Source: JAIQFF01 sp963725615 (lineage in GTDB: Bacteria > Acidobacteriota > Terriglobia > Terriglobales > Acidobacteriaceae). From it: 64,000 nt of DNA. Shown here one piece after another: positions 43,975 to 52,162 of the stretch (the stretch's first letter is position 1; each line of letters begins with the position of its first letter). The notes beneath the pieces were generated by a model. That model was not told the origin of the DNA and searched no databases. It saw nothing but the letters and a program-made list of their open reading frames with translations. Position numbers and translations under genes: made by a program. The DNA lies in NCBI GenBank assembly GCA_963725615.1, contig CAVRZO010000026.1, positions 62,001 through 126,000 on the forward strand, written 5' to 3'.

Positions 43975-45507
43975 CTACTTCGCCGCCGCTTGTCGATCCG
44001 CTACGAACGCCTCTTTACTTTGCTTGATGACTTTGCTCATCTCAGCTTTGAGAGCATCGTCCAAAACCTTCTTCTCCATGATGGTGCGCAGCAGGCCTGG
44101 GTTAGTCGCGTCCACATACTTGTAGAGTTCGGCTTCGAAGTCACGTACCTGGTCTACCGGGAGGTCGTCGAAAAATCCATTCGTGCCGGCAAAAATGATC
44201 AGGATCTGCTTGGAAAACGGCAGCGGCGAAAACTGCTTTTGCTTGAGTACTTCGACCAGGCGCTGGCCACGATTGAGTTGGGCCTGCGTGGCTTTGTCGA
44301 GATCGCTGCCGAACTGCGCGAATGCCGCCAGTTCGCGATACTGGGCCAGTTCGAGCTTCATGCTGCCCGCCACCTGGCGCATGGCTTTGATCTGCGCACT
44401 GCCACCGACGCGGCTCACCGAAATTCCTACGTTCACCGCAGGCCGCACACCGCTATTGAACAGGTCGGTCTCAAGGAAGATCTGGCCGTCGGTAATCGAA
44501 ATCACGTTGGTCGGGATGTAAGCTGAGACGTCGCCCGCCTGAGTCTCGATGATCGGCAACGCAGTCAGCGAGCCCCCACCCATCTTGTCGCTGAGCTTGG
44601 AGGCGCGCTCGAGCAAACGCGAGTGTAGATAAAAGACGTCTCCGGGATAGGCTTCGCGTCCCGGGGGACGCCGCAGCAACAGCGAGATCTCCCGATACGA
44701 CGCCGCGTGCTTGGAAAGATCGTCGTAAATCACCAGCGCGTGGCGCTTCGTGTCGCGGAAGTACTCGCCCATGGCGCAAGCCGCGTAGGGCGAGATGTAC
44801 TGCATGGGGGCCGGTTCCGAGGCGGAGGCGGCTACGACGATGGTGTAGTCCATGGCGCCAGCGTCGCTAAGAATTTTCACCACCTGGGCGATGGAAGACC
44901 GCTTCTGTCCAATCGCGTTGTAGATGCAGATCAGGTTATTGCCTTTGCTGTTGATGATGGTGTCGAGCGCGACCGCTGTCTTGCCGGTCTGGCGATCGCC
45001 GATGATCAGTTCGCGCTGTCCGCGGCCAATCGGGATCATGCTGTCGATGGCCTTCAGCCCGGTTGCCATGGGCTCGCGCACCGGCTGCCGGTCGATCACG
45101 CCCGGGGCCAGGCGTTCCAGAGCGATGAACTGGTCGGTTGCGATCGGACCCTTGTCGTCGATCGGCTGCCCCAGCGAGTTCACTACTCGTCCGACCAGCG
45201 CTTCGCCCACGGGCACGCTCATGATGCGTCCGGTGCGCTTGACCTCGTCGCCCTCGCTGATCTCGGTGTACTCACCCAGCAACACCACGCCCACCTGATC
45301 TTCTTCCAGGTTCATGGCGATGCCAGCGACATTGTGGGGAAACTCGAGCAGTTCCCCAGCCATGACCTTATCGAGACCATGCACGCGAGCAATACCGTCG
45401 CCCAGGGTGATAACCGTTCCGACTTCATCCACGGCGATCTTGGATTCGTAATTCTCAATCTGTTGCCGGATCAGCTGCGTGATCTCGTCTGCTTTGATTT
45501 GTGCCAT
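43975..45507 (-). CDS. atpA: ATP synthase F1 subunit alpha
   Basis: The 510-aa protein has Walker A GDRQTGKTA, the PGREAYPGDVFYLHSRLLERA segment and the regulatory C-terminal helices. Length is normal. The N-terminal helix (EITQLIRQQIENYESKIAVDE) fits the stator contact. Confidence 0.98.
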   Translation of the reverse strand: MAQIKADEITQLIRQQIENYESKIAVDEVGTVITLGDGIARVHGLDKVMAGELLEFPHNVAGIAMNLEEDQVGVVLLGEYTEISEGDEVKRTGRIMSVPVGEALVGRVVNSLGQPIDDKGPIATDQFIALERLAPGVIDRQPVREPMATGLKAIDSMIPIGRGQRELIIGDRQTGKTAVALDTIINSKGNNLICIYNAIGQKRSSIAQVVKILSDAGAMDYTIVVAASASEPAPMQYISPYAACAMGEYFRDTKRHALVIYDDLSKHAASYREISLLLRRPPGREAYPGDVFYLHSRLLERASKLSDKMGGGSLTALPIIETQAGDVSAYIPTNVISITDGQIFLETDLFNSGVRPAVNVGISVSRVGGSAQIKAMRQVAGSMKLELAQYRELAAFAQFGSDLDKATQAQLNRGQRLVEVLKQKQFSPLPFSKQILIIFAGTNGFFDDLPVDQVRDFEAELYKYVDATNPGLLRTIMEKKVLDDALKAEMSKVIKQSKEAFVADRQAAAK

Positions 45508-45517
45508 AAAAGTCAGC

Positions 45518-45673
45518 TCTTAGCTTCTAGCTCTAGCTCCTGGCTCCTAGCTTTTCTTTGCGTCCTTTGCGGATTCTCTTTGCGATCTTTGCGGTAAAGT
45601 CTTTTGAAAACTCGCGAACCCCAAATCGACTCAAACTCGGTTCCAGCCAAAGGCTAGGAGCTAATAGCTTCCC
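45518..45673. repeat. Composite element in the atpH-atpA gap (TAGCTCCTAGC and TTTGCGTCC words)
   Basis: The outer arms TTAGCTTCTAGCTCTAGC (45519-45536) and further CTAGC words are answered by GGCTAGGAGCTAATAGC (45653-45669). Inside is a half-copy of the TTTGCGTCCTTTGCGG word (45553-45604). The right outer arm encodes the last codons and stop of atpH. Confidence 0.8.
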
Positions 45674-46190
45674 TTATCCTCTCCAACTGGCCCTTCACCG
45701 AACCATCGTAGATCATGCTGCCAACCTTCACGATGGCGCCACCGAGAATTGAACCATCCTGCGCATAACGGGCGCGCACTTTGTGGCCGGTCAGCTTTGC
45801 GACCTGGGCTTCGAGGGCAGTCCGTTCCGGCTGGCCCAACTCCCGCGCGCTGATGATCTGCGCTTCGACAAAGCCCATGCGGCGGTTGAGTTCCCGCTCA
45901 AATTCTTTCACGATGGGATCGAGAAACTTGATTCGCCGGTGGTCGATCAGCACCGCTACAAAGTTTCGCACCGGACGGGAGAAGCCAGCTCGGGCGACAA
46001 TCGCGTCCAGCAAAGCACGCTTCTGTTCCGCCGGAATTGACGGCGCTTCCCAGACTTCACGCAATTCGAGGCTGGTGTTCGCCAACTGGGCCACAGACTG
46101 AGCCTCCAGCAATGTTTTCGCCGGATCCAGACGCTGGTCAAAGACCACGTCGGCGAAGGCACGCGCGTAAGTGCTGGTCACGGACGCCAT
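45654..46190 (-). CDS. atpH: ATP synthase subunit delta
   Basis: The 178-aa protein has the delta N-domain (STYARAFADVVFDQ..) and the C-terminal VRARYAQDGSILGGAIVKVGSMIYDGSVKGQL signature. The final residues EAISS and the stop are encoded by a repeat arm. It starts only a few bases after atpF. Confidence 0.95.
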   Translation of the reverse strand: MASVTSTYARAFADVVFDQRLDPAKTLLEAQSVAQLANTSLELREVWEAPSIPAEQKRALLDAIVARAGFSRPVRNFVAVLIDHRRIKFLDPIVKEFERELNRRMGFVEAQIISARELGQPERTALEAQVAKLTGHKVRARYAQDGSILGGAIVKVGSMIYDGSVKGQLERIREAISS

Positions 46191-46193
46191 GGT

Positions 46194-47015
46194 TCAGTTC
46201 TTGTCCTGTCCGTCGCCGCCGCCACTCTTGGGCGAAAGCTCGCGGGCAAAGCCTTGCACCAGCGCCTGGTCCGTGGCCGGATCCACTTTGATCTGTCTGG
46301 CCGCCAGCGAGACCGCCAAATTCGCCGCGTAGTTAGTCAGCTCGCGCCGCGCCAATTTGGCTGCCGTCGCGATCTCCTGCTCGGCAGACTCCACAATCTT
46401 GCGCCCATCTTCTTCCGCCGCCGCCTTGATTCGAGCCTCTTCTGCGACCGCATCTTTCTCCGCGGTGGCGCGCATCCCTGCGATTTCGGTATCCAGCCGG
46501 GAGAGCCGCGCTTCGATTTCGCCCAGGCGCCGGTTGGCGTCTTCGCTCGCCTTTCGCGCTTCCTGCATCGCCTTCTGGATGGAAGCGGTCCGATTCCGGA
46601 ACATGCCTGGCAGGCTCTTCTTCGAGAAGTAGACTACCGCGCCGGCGACAATTGCAAAATTAAGCACCACGCACAACCAGTAGGCATAGTCCAGGTTCAG
46701 GCCGGTGAGCTTCGCCACCCACTGCACCATCCACGAATGCTTGAACTGAGCCTGCTCGTCGTCCTCGGCCGCACGTGACTCCTTCGCTGGTTCTCTGTTC
46801 ACAGCGCTAGCAGAGTGTTCGGGGCTGGCGGAGGGAGGATTCGCCTGCGCTCTGGCGCTATAGCTAAGAGCGAGGAGCAAGAACAGAGAAGCTAAGATTG
46901 CAATGTGGCCGCGGGCGACTCGCCCGCGATGCACTGGCTCGAGACTCGCGGGCGAGTCGCCCGCGGCCACACAACCTTGGGCCACACAACATCGCATGAG
47001 GAGTGGACTCCGCAT
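46194..47015 (-). CDS. atpF: ATP synthase F0 subunit b with signal-like N-terminal extension
   Basis: The b-subunit part has a TM (YWLCVVLNFAIVAGAVVYFSKK, ~112-133) followed by a long Ala/Glu/Lys coiled coil. Upstream is ~110 extra residues with a second hydrophobic signal-like segment (IAILASLFLLLALSYSARA) and a polar linker. The ATG at 47015 overlaps the previous stop (TGATG) and makes a perfect 25-bp palindrome part of the coding region. A GTG at 46934 would give a neater signal peptide (MHRGRVARGH..). Which start is used is open. Confidence 0.9.
   Translation of the reverse strand: MRSPLLMRCCVAQGCVAAGDSPASLEPVHRGRVARGHIAILASLFLLLALSYSARAQANPPSASPEHSASAVNREPAKESRAAEDDEQAQFKHSWMVQWVAKLTGLNLDYAYWLCVVLNFAIVAGAVVYFSKKSLPGMFRNRTASIQKAMQEARKASEDANRRLGEIEARLSRLDTEIAGMRATAEKDAVAEEARIKAAAEEDGRKIVESAEQEIATAAKLARRELTNYAANLAVSLAARQIKVDPATDQALVQGFARELSPKSGGGDGQDKN
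46904..46971. repeat. Perfect 25-bp inverted repeat inside the atpF 5' coding region
   Basis: The arms 46904-46928 and 46947-46971 are exact complements with an 18-base loop. Each arm is itself nearly palindromic (GCGGGCGACTCGCCCGC). It should form a very stable hairpin in the mRNA near the atpF start. The core matches the short element at 20461-20491. Confidence 0.92.
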
Positions 47016-47482
47016 CAGTCGCCACCTGCCGGACTTTGACCCGCTGGTTCGAGCACCGTGCGAATGATCGCTGCGGCGAGTTTTCCGCTCTCCGCTTGCA
47101 GACCGGTTTGTGCGGCTACCTTGTCTTTCTCAATGGCGGCGCGCGCCTGTTCAACCTGGGCCTGCGCCCGGCTCCGCGCCTCGGCAACGGCTGCGGCCCG
47201 CGCCTGCAGGGCCTGCTGACGGCGTGCTTCCTGACTCTTGAATACAGTCATGCGCGCCTCCCGCAGCCGCTGTTCGTAGTCCGCGGTACGCGCTTCGGCC
47301 TGGGCAATATCGGCCCTGGCTTTTTCTATGGCGCCTTCCGTCCGGCTGTGCCTTTCCGCCAAGACTTTGGTCAGTGGCTTGTGCACCACGGCGGTATAGA
47401 TGCCAAACAACAAAATGACCAAGATGATAGTCGGCACGGACCCGAGCAGTAATCCGCCTAGTTGTCTAAATATCTCGTCCAT
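47015..47482 (-). CDS. atpF': ATP synthase F0 second b-type subunit (b')
   Basis: The 155-aa protein has one N-terminal TM (VPTIILVILLFGIYTAVV) and an Ala/Arg/Glu-rich coiled coil. With the following atpF this gives two different b-type stalks, as in several phyla. It is the first gene of the operon here; no atpB, atpE or atpI lies upstream. Confidence 0.92.
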   Translation of the reverse strand: MDEIFRQLGGLLLGSVPTIILVILLFGIYTAVVHKPLTKVLAERHSRTEGAIEKARADIAQAEARTADYEQRLREARMTVFKSQEARRQQALQARAAAVAEARSRAQAQVEQARAAIEKDKVAAQTGLQAESGKLAAAIIRTVLEPAGQSPAGGD

Positions 47483-47527
47483 TGTGTGCTGATCAGGTCT
47501 AGAGCGTAAGGAGGCTTAAGACCATTG

Positions 47528-47556
47528 AAAGTAACATGTTACGGATTGAGTGTCAA
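47528..47556 (-). promoter_or_regulatory. Probable sigma-70-type promoter of the ATP synthase operon
   Basis: On the minus strand TTGACA (47551-47556), a 17-bp spacer and TACTTT (47528-47533) lie 46-74 bp upstream of the first atp gene. The -35 is perfect; the -10 matches the consensus at three positions. The spacer holds GTAACATGTTAC, a 12-bp perfect palindrome that could be an operator. Confidence 0.5.
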
Positions 47557-47685
47557 CGCAGGCGAGGGCCGTTTCCAGATTGAAACCGGAGGGTACGAAC
47601 TATTTCGCTGGATCGTCGAAAGTCGCTTGACATCCGGCATAACGGGTCTAGCATGGAAGTATCACCTCCGATCCAATCCGGATCG

Positions 47686-47773
47686 AATGGGCCGATAGCC
47701 AAGGAATGTCACCGCTTCTTGGTTGCCGGCCCATTTAAGCTTTCAGCCCTTAAGCGTTCAGCCCTCAGCTTTC
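47686..47773. repeat. Hairpin AATGGGCCG..CGGCCCATT plus tandem-like TTCAGCCCT words
   Basis: A 9-bp stem (47686-47694 with 47727-47735) encloses a CCAAG/CTTGG inner stem. Directly after it comes AGCTTTCAGCCCTTAAGC and a second drifted copy, ending at 47773. It lies between the hflX stop and the atp promoter; no gene is seen in 47483-47850. Confidence 0.65.
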
Positions 47774-47850
47774 TACACAGATGCATTCCTGATTTCCTGT
47801 CGCTGTGGACTGGGCATTCGGTTGAGCTGAAGAGTTCCTGTGGGGCAAGA

Positions 47851-49248
47851 CTAGTCATGCACGACGAAGCTTCTTACCTTCCGCACCACGGACTCCGGTG
47901 CTTCCACGTCCAGCTCGACTGACCCATCACTATACGTCCGCGAGTAAATCCGTGAACGCGCCTCGAGCAGCGCCAGCAGCTTCCCTTCTTTCTGAGGCAC
48001 GCTTAGACGCACACGGCTGATCGGATCTTCGGACAGCATCTCGTCAATCCGGTCCAGTAGCGTGGTCATGCCGGTGCCCTTTGCGGCCGAGACGTGCACT
48101 CGGCTCGCGTCATCCAACAATGACTCGCGCTGCTTCGGAGGCAGCAAGTCAATCTTGTTCATCACCCGCAGACGTGGCTTCCCGTCGACTTCCAATTCCT
48201 TGAGCACCTTGTCTACTTGCGCGTCCTGTTCGGCCGACAGCGGACTGCTGGCATCGGAAACATGAAGCACCAGCGAGGCGCGCTGCACTTCTTCCAAAGT
48301 CGCTCGGAAGGCCGAGACCAGCGTGTGCGGCAGGTTACGGATGAATCCGACCGTGTCCGAGAGCAATACCTTTCTTCGTGACGGCAGCGCCACGGAACGA
48401 ATCGTCGGATCAAGCGTGGCAAACATCCGGGGAGATTCGAGCACCGCGGCCCGAGTCAACGCATTAAACAGCGTGGACTTCCCTGCATTGGTGTAGCCGA
48501 CCAGCGCGACCGTCGCCACCGGCACCGCTTCCCGCCGGGCGCGTTGTTGCGCCCGGACGCGCCGCACATTTTCTATCTGCTCTTTCACGTGCCGGATGCG
48601 CCGGTGAATCTTCCTGCGGTCGGTTTCGAGTTGGGTTTCGCCCGGGCCCCGAGTGCCGATGCCGCCGCCCAGTTGCGACATTTCTATTCCGCGCCCGCCC
48701 AGCCGCGGCAGCATGTACTCCAGTTGCGCCAGTTCCACCTGCAGCTGGCCTTCGCGGGTTCGTGCATGTTTCGCAAAAATGTCGAGGATGAGCTGAGTGC
48801 GGTCAATCACCCGGGTGTTGACCAGCTTTTCGATATTGCGCTGTTGCGAGGCCGTGAGGTCGTGATCGAACAGCAGCAGATCAGCAGAGACTGAGGCAGT
48901 GGCGCCGGCAATCTCCTCCAGCTTTCCGCTTCCGATCAGCGTGGCCGGGTCAGGACGGTCGCGGTGCTGCAGAAATTCACCGACAATTTCCGCGCCTGCG
49001 CTGACTGCCAGAGAACGCAACTCGTCCAGCGACTCTTCGGCGCTGAACTCGGGGATGTCCGGCGCCTTCGTCGGGGATGGCCCGCTGGAAGTATCGCGGG
49101 CGGCCTGGGCAGCCGCGGTTAACGGACCACTCCGGGCCCGAACCGATGCAGCCCCGCGAGAGCGGGTACGTACGTCAAGGCCGATGAGAAAGGCCCGCTC
49201 TTTAGGCGAACGATTCCCGTCGTCCGCCGGGCCGCGCCCGCTGGTCAT
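47851..49248 (-). CDS. hflX: GTPase HflX, ribosome-associated
   Basis: The protein has the HflX N-domain (IGSGKLEEI.., LLLFDHDLTASQQRNIEK), the glycine-rich GGRGIEMSQLGGGIGTRGPGE segment and the G domain with GYTNAGKST, DTVGF and NKIDL. It splits or rescues stalled ribosomes in known systems. The ATG at 49248 is used here. The frame is open to a TTG at 49356 within the upstream repeat, and a start in between cannot be excluded. It is downstream of hfq on the same strand, a pairing seen in other bacteria. Confidence 0.93.
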   Translation of the reverse strand: MTSGRGPADDGNRSPKERAFLIGLDVRTRSRGAASVRARSGPLTAAAQAARDTSSGPSPTKAPDIPEFSAEESLDELRSLAVSAGAEIVGEFLQHRDRPDPATLIGSGKLEEIAGATASVSADLLLFDHDLTASQQRNIEKLVNTRVIDRTQLILDIFAKHARTREGQLQVELAQLEYMLPRLGGRGIEMSQLGGGIGTRGPGETQLETDRRKIHRRIRHVKEQIENVRRVRAQQRARREAVPVATVALVGYTNAGKSTLFNALTRAAVLESPRMFATLDPTIRSVALPSRRKVLLSDTVGFIRNLPHTLVSAFRATLEEVQRASLVLHVSDASSPLSAEQDAQVDKVLKELEVDGKPRLRVMNKIDLLPPKQRESLLDDASRVHVSAAKGTGMTTLLDRIDEMLSEDPISRVRLSVPQKEGKLLALLEARSRIYSRTYSDGSVELDVEAPESVVRKVRSFVVHD

Positions 49249-49347
49249 ATTCTTGTCGAAAGACTTCTTCCCGAAAGATGTGGATTTTGGACTGCTCAAT
49301 TTGCTGGGTTCTCGGCGGCGTACATAGATCGGCTCGCGTCTATCGGC

Positions 49348-49441
49348 GCTTGGCAATTAGCAACTAGCGTTACGTCGATCCGCAGCAAGGAAGCGGCTTG
49401 GCGAAGTCCTAAGTGCGAATTGCTAATTGCCACGTGCTAGT
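49348..49441. repeat. Quasi-palindrome of GGCAATTAGCAAC words in the hfq-hflX gap
   Basis: The left arm (49348-49372, GCTTGGCAATTAGCAACTAG) and right arm (49408-49441, AAGTGCGAATTGCTAATTGC) are complementary with drift. It is the same family as 4158, 36581 and 42756. Confidence 0.82.
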
Positions 49442-49449
49442 TACGCTCT

Positions 49450-49767
49450 TCATCCCTCGGTGCCGGAAGGACGCGGCATCACCGCTGCTTCCGGGCCCGC
49501 ATTCGGAGTCGCTGCGGGTGCCGGCACGACGGTTGGCTTATCCCCATGGCTGTGCAGGGTCTTTCCCATGGCCACGGTGGAGATAGCGTGCTTGAAGATC
49601 AATTGCTCTTGGTTGTTGGTTTCGAGCACAACCGAATACTTATCGAAGGAGCGGATGCGCCCCGTGAGCTTAACTCCGCTCAACAGGTAAATCGTGATGT
49701 TGCTGCGCTCCTTGCGTGCCGTATTGAGGAAGGTGTCCTGGATGTTTTGCGCCGGCTTGTTTTCCAT
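49450..49767 (-). CDS. hfq: RNA chaperone Hfq with Pro-rich tail
   Basis: The 105-aa protein has Sm1 (ITIYLLSGVKLTGRIRSFDKYSVVL) and Sm2 (QLIFKHAISTVAM) motifs; Sm2 reads FKHAIST where YKHAIST is usual. The C-terminal ~35 residues are Pro/Ala-rich. It binds sRNAs and mRNAs as a hexamer. The ATG at 49767 follows GGAGATC by a few bases. Confidence 0.95.
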   Translation of the reverse strand: MENKPAQNIQDTFLNTARKERSNITIYLLSGVKLTGRIRSFDKYSVVLETNNQEQLIFKHAISTVAMGKTLHSHGDKPTVVPAPAATPNAGPEAAVMPRPSGTEG

Positions 49768-49939
49768 CGCCGATCTCCTTGGTCCTGATCGCAAAGTTCC
49801 GAGTGGTCAGGTCTGTACCGGATGAACAGGCAGACCTGCGTGCGGGACCTCCGTACGATAACGCACGAGTCCGACTGCCAACAGTGCTTGTACGATACGG
49901 TGTTGCTTCTCCCATTTCAAGCTGTGAACTTCCACACAC

Positions 49940-50176
49940 CTGTCATCCTGAGGAAGCGGAGTCCTTCGCTGCGCGAAGGGCACCCGACGAAGGACCTGTG
50001 TATTCCCTGGCGATAGCAGCGCCAAACCTGCCAGACTGGGCGATATTTCTACACTTTGGAGCGTAAGTCGAATGTTATGCGATGCCAAGCGCCAGGAATG
50101 GGGCGAGGAATGCACAGGTCCTTCGCTTGCTTTCGTCCAGCGTCGCCAGACGAAAGACTGCGCTCAGGATGACAGC
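49940..50176. repeat. ~235-bp nested hairpin of the TGTCATCCTGAG type
   Basis: The outer arms CTGTCATCCTGAGG and GCGCTCAGGATGACAG enclose GAAGGACCTGTGTATTCC against GGAATGCACAGGTCCTTC, then a third level ATTCCCTGGCG against CGCCAGGAAT. It occupies most of the gap between hfq and the PuuD-like gene and may hold or mask their promoters. Confidence 0.85.
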
Positions 50177-50333
50177 CACGTGGTGCCGGGACGATGAATG
50201 AGAGCCTGCTCCAAACTAACCCGCTACTGCTGATCTTGTTCAATTGACATCGGCACCACAAAATGCCACCATTCTCCGCTTCGACCGCTGTCGAGGACGG
50301 CCCCGCGTCCACATTGAGCCTCTGGAGACACGT

Positions 50334-51053
50334 ATGCACTATGCCATCGCCCTGTTCGTCATGCCCACGCACACTGGCACGGAGGCTCTGGCCTTCATCC
50401 TGCGCTGGATCCATCTGCTGGCGGGCATCACCTGGGTGGGCCTGCTGTATTTTTTCAACCTGGTCAACGTGCCTTTCATGAAGCAGGTGGACGCCGCCAC
50501 TAAGCCGAAAATTTTCCAGTACATGACCATGCCCGCCCTGCAACTATTCCGCTGGAGCGCGATGCTGACGGTATTCGTAGGCTTCTGGTACTGGTCGCAG
50601 GTTTACGTCGCCGCAGATGCGCATCGCATGGGAGTGGGCGCGGGAAGCACGATCGGGCTGTTTCTCCTGATCTGGGTGGCAGCTTCCATGATCCTCTATT
50701 TCGTGATCTCAAAGACGCCGAGCGGATATGTCTTGGGTGCAATTGTGGCAGTGCTGGTTTGCGCCGCGGGCTGGCTGTTTGTGAATTACACCCCCGTGGG
50801 ACAGGACGATAACCACGTGCTCTCGATCGGAATCGGCGGCGGGCTGGGCTTTATCATGCTGTTCAACGTCTGGGGAATCATCTGGCGCAATAACAAGATG
50901 ATCATTCGCGGAACCCTAGCAGGCACGCCCCCAGCGAACGCGGCGGTCCTGGCGCGGCAGGCCTTTCTGGCCTCGCGGACAAATTTCTTCCTGTCCGTGC
51001 CCATGATCTTCTTCATGGCCGCCAGTTCGCACTACACGCTTCTGGGGCGGTAA
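50334..51053 (+). CDS. Urate-hydroxylase (PuuD)-like membrane domain protein
   Basis: The 239-aa protein has about seven TM segments with the PuuD/DUF989-like pattern (RWIHLLAGITWVGLLYFFNLVN; FVGFWYWSQVY; NVWGIIWRNNKMI). The C-terminal cytochrome c domain of full-length PuuD is absent. It may be a heme membrane protein without urate activity (inference). The start has GGAG 6 bases upstream. Confidence 0.78.
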   Translation: MHYAIALFVMPTHTGTEALAFILRWIHLLAGITWVGLLYFFNLVNVPFMKQVDAATKPKIFQYMTMPALQLFRWSAMLTVFVGFWYWSQVYVAADAHRMGVGAGSTIGLFLLIWVAASMILYFVISKTPSGYVLGAIVAVLVCAAGWLFVNYTPVGQDDNHVLSIGIGGGLGFIMLFNVWGIIWRNNKMIIRGTLAGTPPANAAVLARQAFLASRTNFFLSVPMIFFMAASSHYTLLGR

Positions 51054-51143
51054 GGGCTGCGGCAAACCGAATTCGTTCAGGATGACGCCGGCGGGGATTT
51101 GGCAAAGGAGGCATTACCGAATTCCGCTGGCTCTTGACCACTC

Positions 51144-52031
51144 CTACTTGACCTGAAAATTCTTCGGATCGAGTCCAACGTTGTTGGAAAACTCGTCCGC
51201 CGTGACGTCCCACTCTAAGACTTCGGTCGCGCCGGTCTGCAGTTCCTCGGTAAAGTGAATGACATACTTCGAAGGCAAGGTCAGGCCTTCTGCAGTTTTG
51301 AAATCGCTGAAGCGTTCTTCGATCGTGTAGCGAGTCTCCTTCTGCTTGGCGGTCTGGGTGATGTCGGTAACGCCCGAGGTAGGAGACAAACCAGATGCGA
51401 GTGTCACAGCATAAGTCGTCATGACGTGCCGGTACGTGTCCTTGTCAAAGTAAATGTGGACCGTAAGGTCGTCTTTCTTTCTGGAGTGATAACCAATCTC
51501 ATACGCCTCCCCACCGTTGATCTTCTTCAGTCCGTTGTAACTGAGCTTGGGCTTGTTGACGTCCAGATTAAGCATTGCCCAGGCGGTGGTGAGTGCTCCT
51601 CCCAGCAGGCCCTCTTGGACGAGCTGGTCCTGGCTGTGTGCGAACTCACCAAGGGAGGAGCGCCGGTGGTTACTAGTTGTCGCCGCAACGTAGACTTTAT
51701 CTCCGTCGGTGACGAACTGCTCGCCACGGTAATCACCGTTGGCCAGTTTGATCATGACCACACTTTTGCGTCCTTCTGAAACCAGCGCGCTCGTGCCCTG
51801 CAGTTCGCCACCGCCACTGACCAGGTTCTTGAAGCGAGATGTTCCCTGCACGAGCCTCGTCTTCACGGCTGACCGGGCCTCGGCCGCGCCGATGGAATCG
51901 AGATGCCGGGCCACGACGTCTTCCGCCTTCAGTTCTGCGCCGCTCAGCAGTGAAGACGCCGTAGTCAGGAACAGAGCGACAATGGCAATCGGCGGCCGGA
52001 GAAGGGTGAAGACCAACGTCCAAGATTTCAT
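51144..52031 (-). CDS. Exported LolA/LolB-like fold protein
   Basis: The 295-aa protein has a signal peptide (..IVALFLTTASSLLSGA) and a long antiparallel beta pattern (VVMIKLANGDYRGEQFVTDGDKVYV.., YEIGYHSRKKDDLTVHIYFD) like outer-membrane lipoprotein-sorting proteins. There is no lipobox. The role is unknown, possibly carrying lipids or lipoproteins. It is transcribed in the same direction as the Oar-like genes upstream. Confidence 0.7.
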   Translation of the reverse strand: MKSWTLVFTLLRPPIAIVALFLTTASSLLSGAELKAEDVVARHLDSIGAAEARSAVKTRLVQGTSRFKNLVSGGGELQGTSALVSEGRKSVVMIKLANGDYRGEQFVTDGDKVYVAATTSNHRRSSLGEFAHSQDQLVQEGLLGGALTTAWAMLNLDVNKPKLSYNGLKKINGGEAYEIGYHSRKKDDLTVHIYFDKDTYRHVMTTYAVTLASGLSPTSGVTDITQTAKQKETRYTIEERFSDFKTAEGLTLPSKYVIHFTEELQTGATEVLEWDVTADEFSNNVGLDPKNFQVK

Positions 52032-52111
52032 GGGCTTACCTTTCGGCCGGGCAGAATTAAGATGGGCTCACCGCGGCGCTCAATCTAAATCAGCACTCCC
52101 CCGCCAAACAG

Positions 52112-52143
52112 AAAAAAAGCCTGCGGGTTTGGGCCCGCAGGCT
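52112..52143 (-). terminator. Rho-independent terminator of the first Oar-like gene
   Basis: A 10-bp stem AGCCTGCGGG (52118-52127) with CCCGCAGGCT (52134-52143) and a 6-base loop is followed on the minus strand by seven T. It lies ~20 bases past the stop. Confidence 0.88.
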
Positions 52144-52162
52144 GATAGTGCAGTCCTTTGAC

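Noticed and set aside
47627..47922. Plus-strand promoter (TTGACA..TAGCAT) and an 89-codon ORF from 47653
   Set aside because: The ORF runs antisense into hflX, has no RBS or family-like sequence, and overlaps a repeat; the promoter has nothing convincing to drive.
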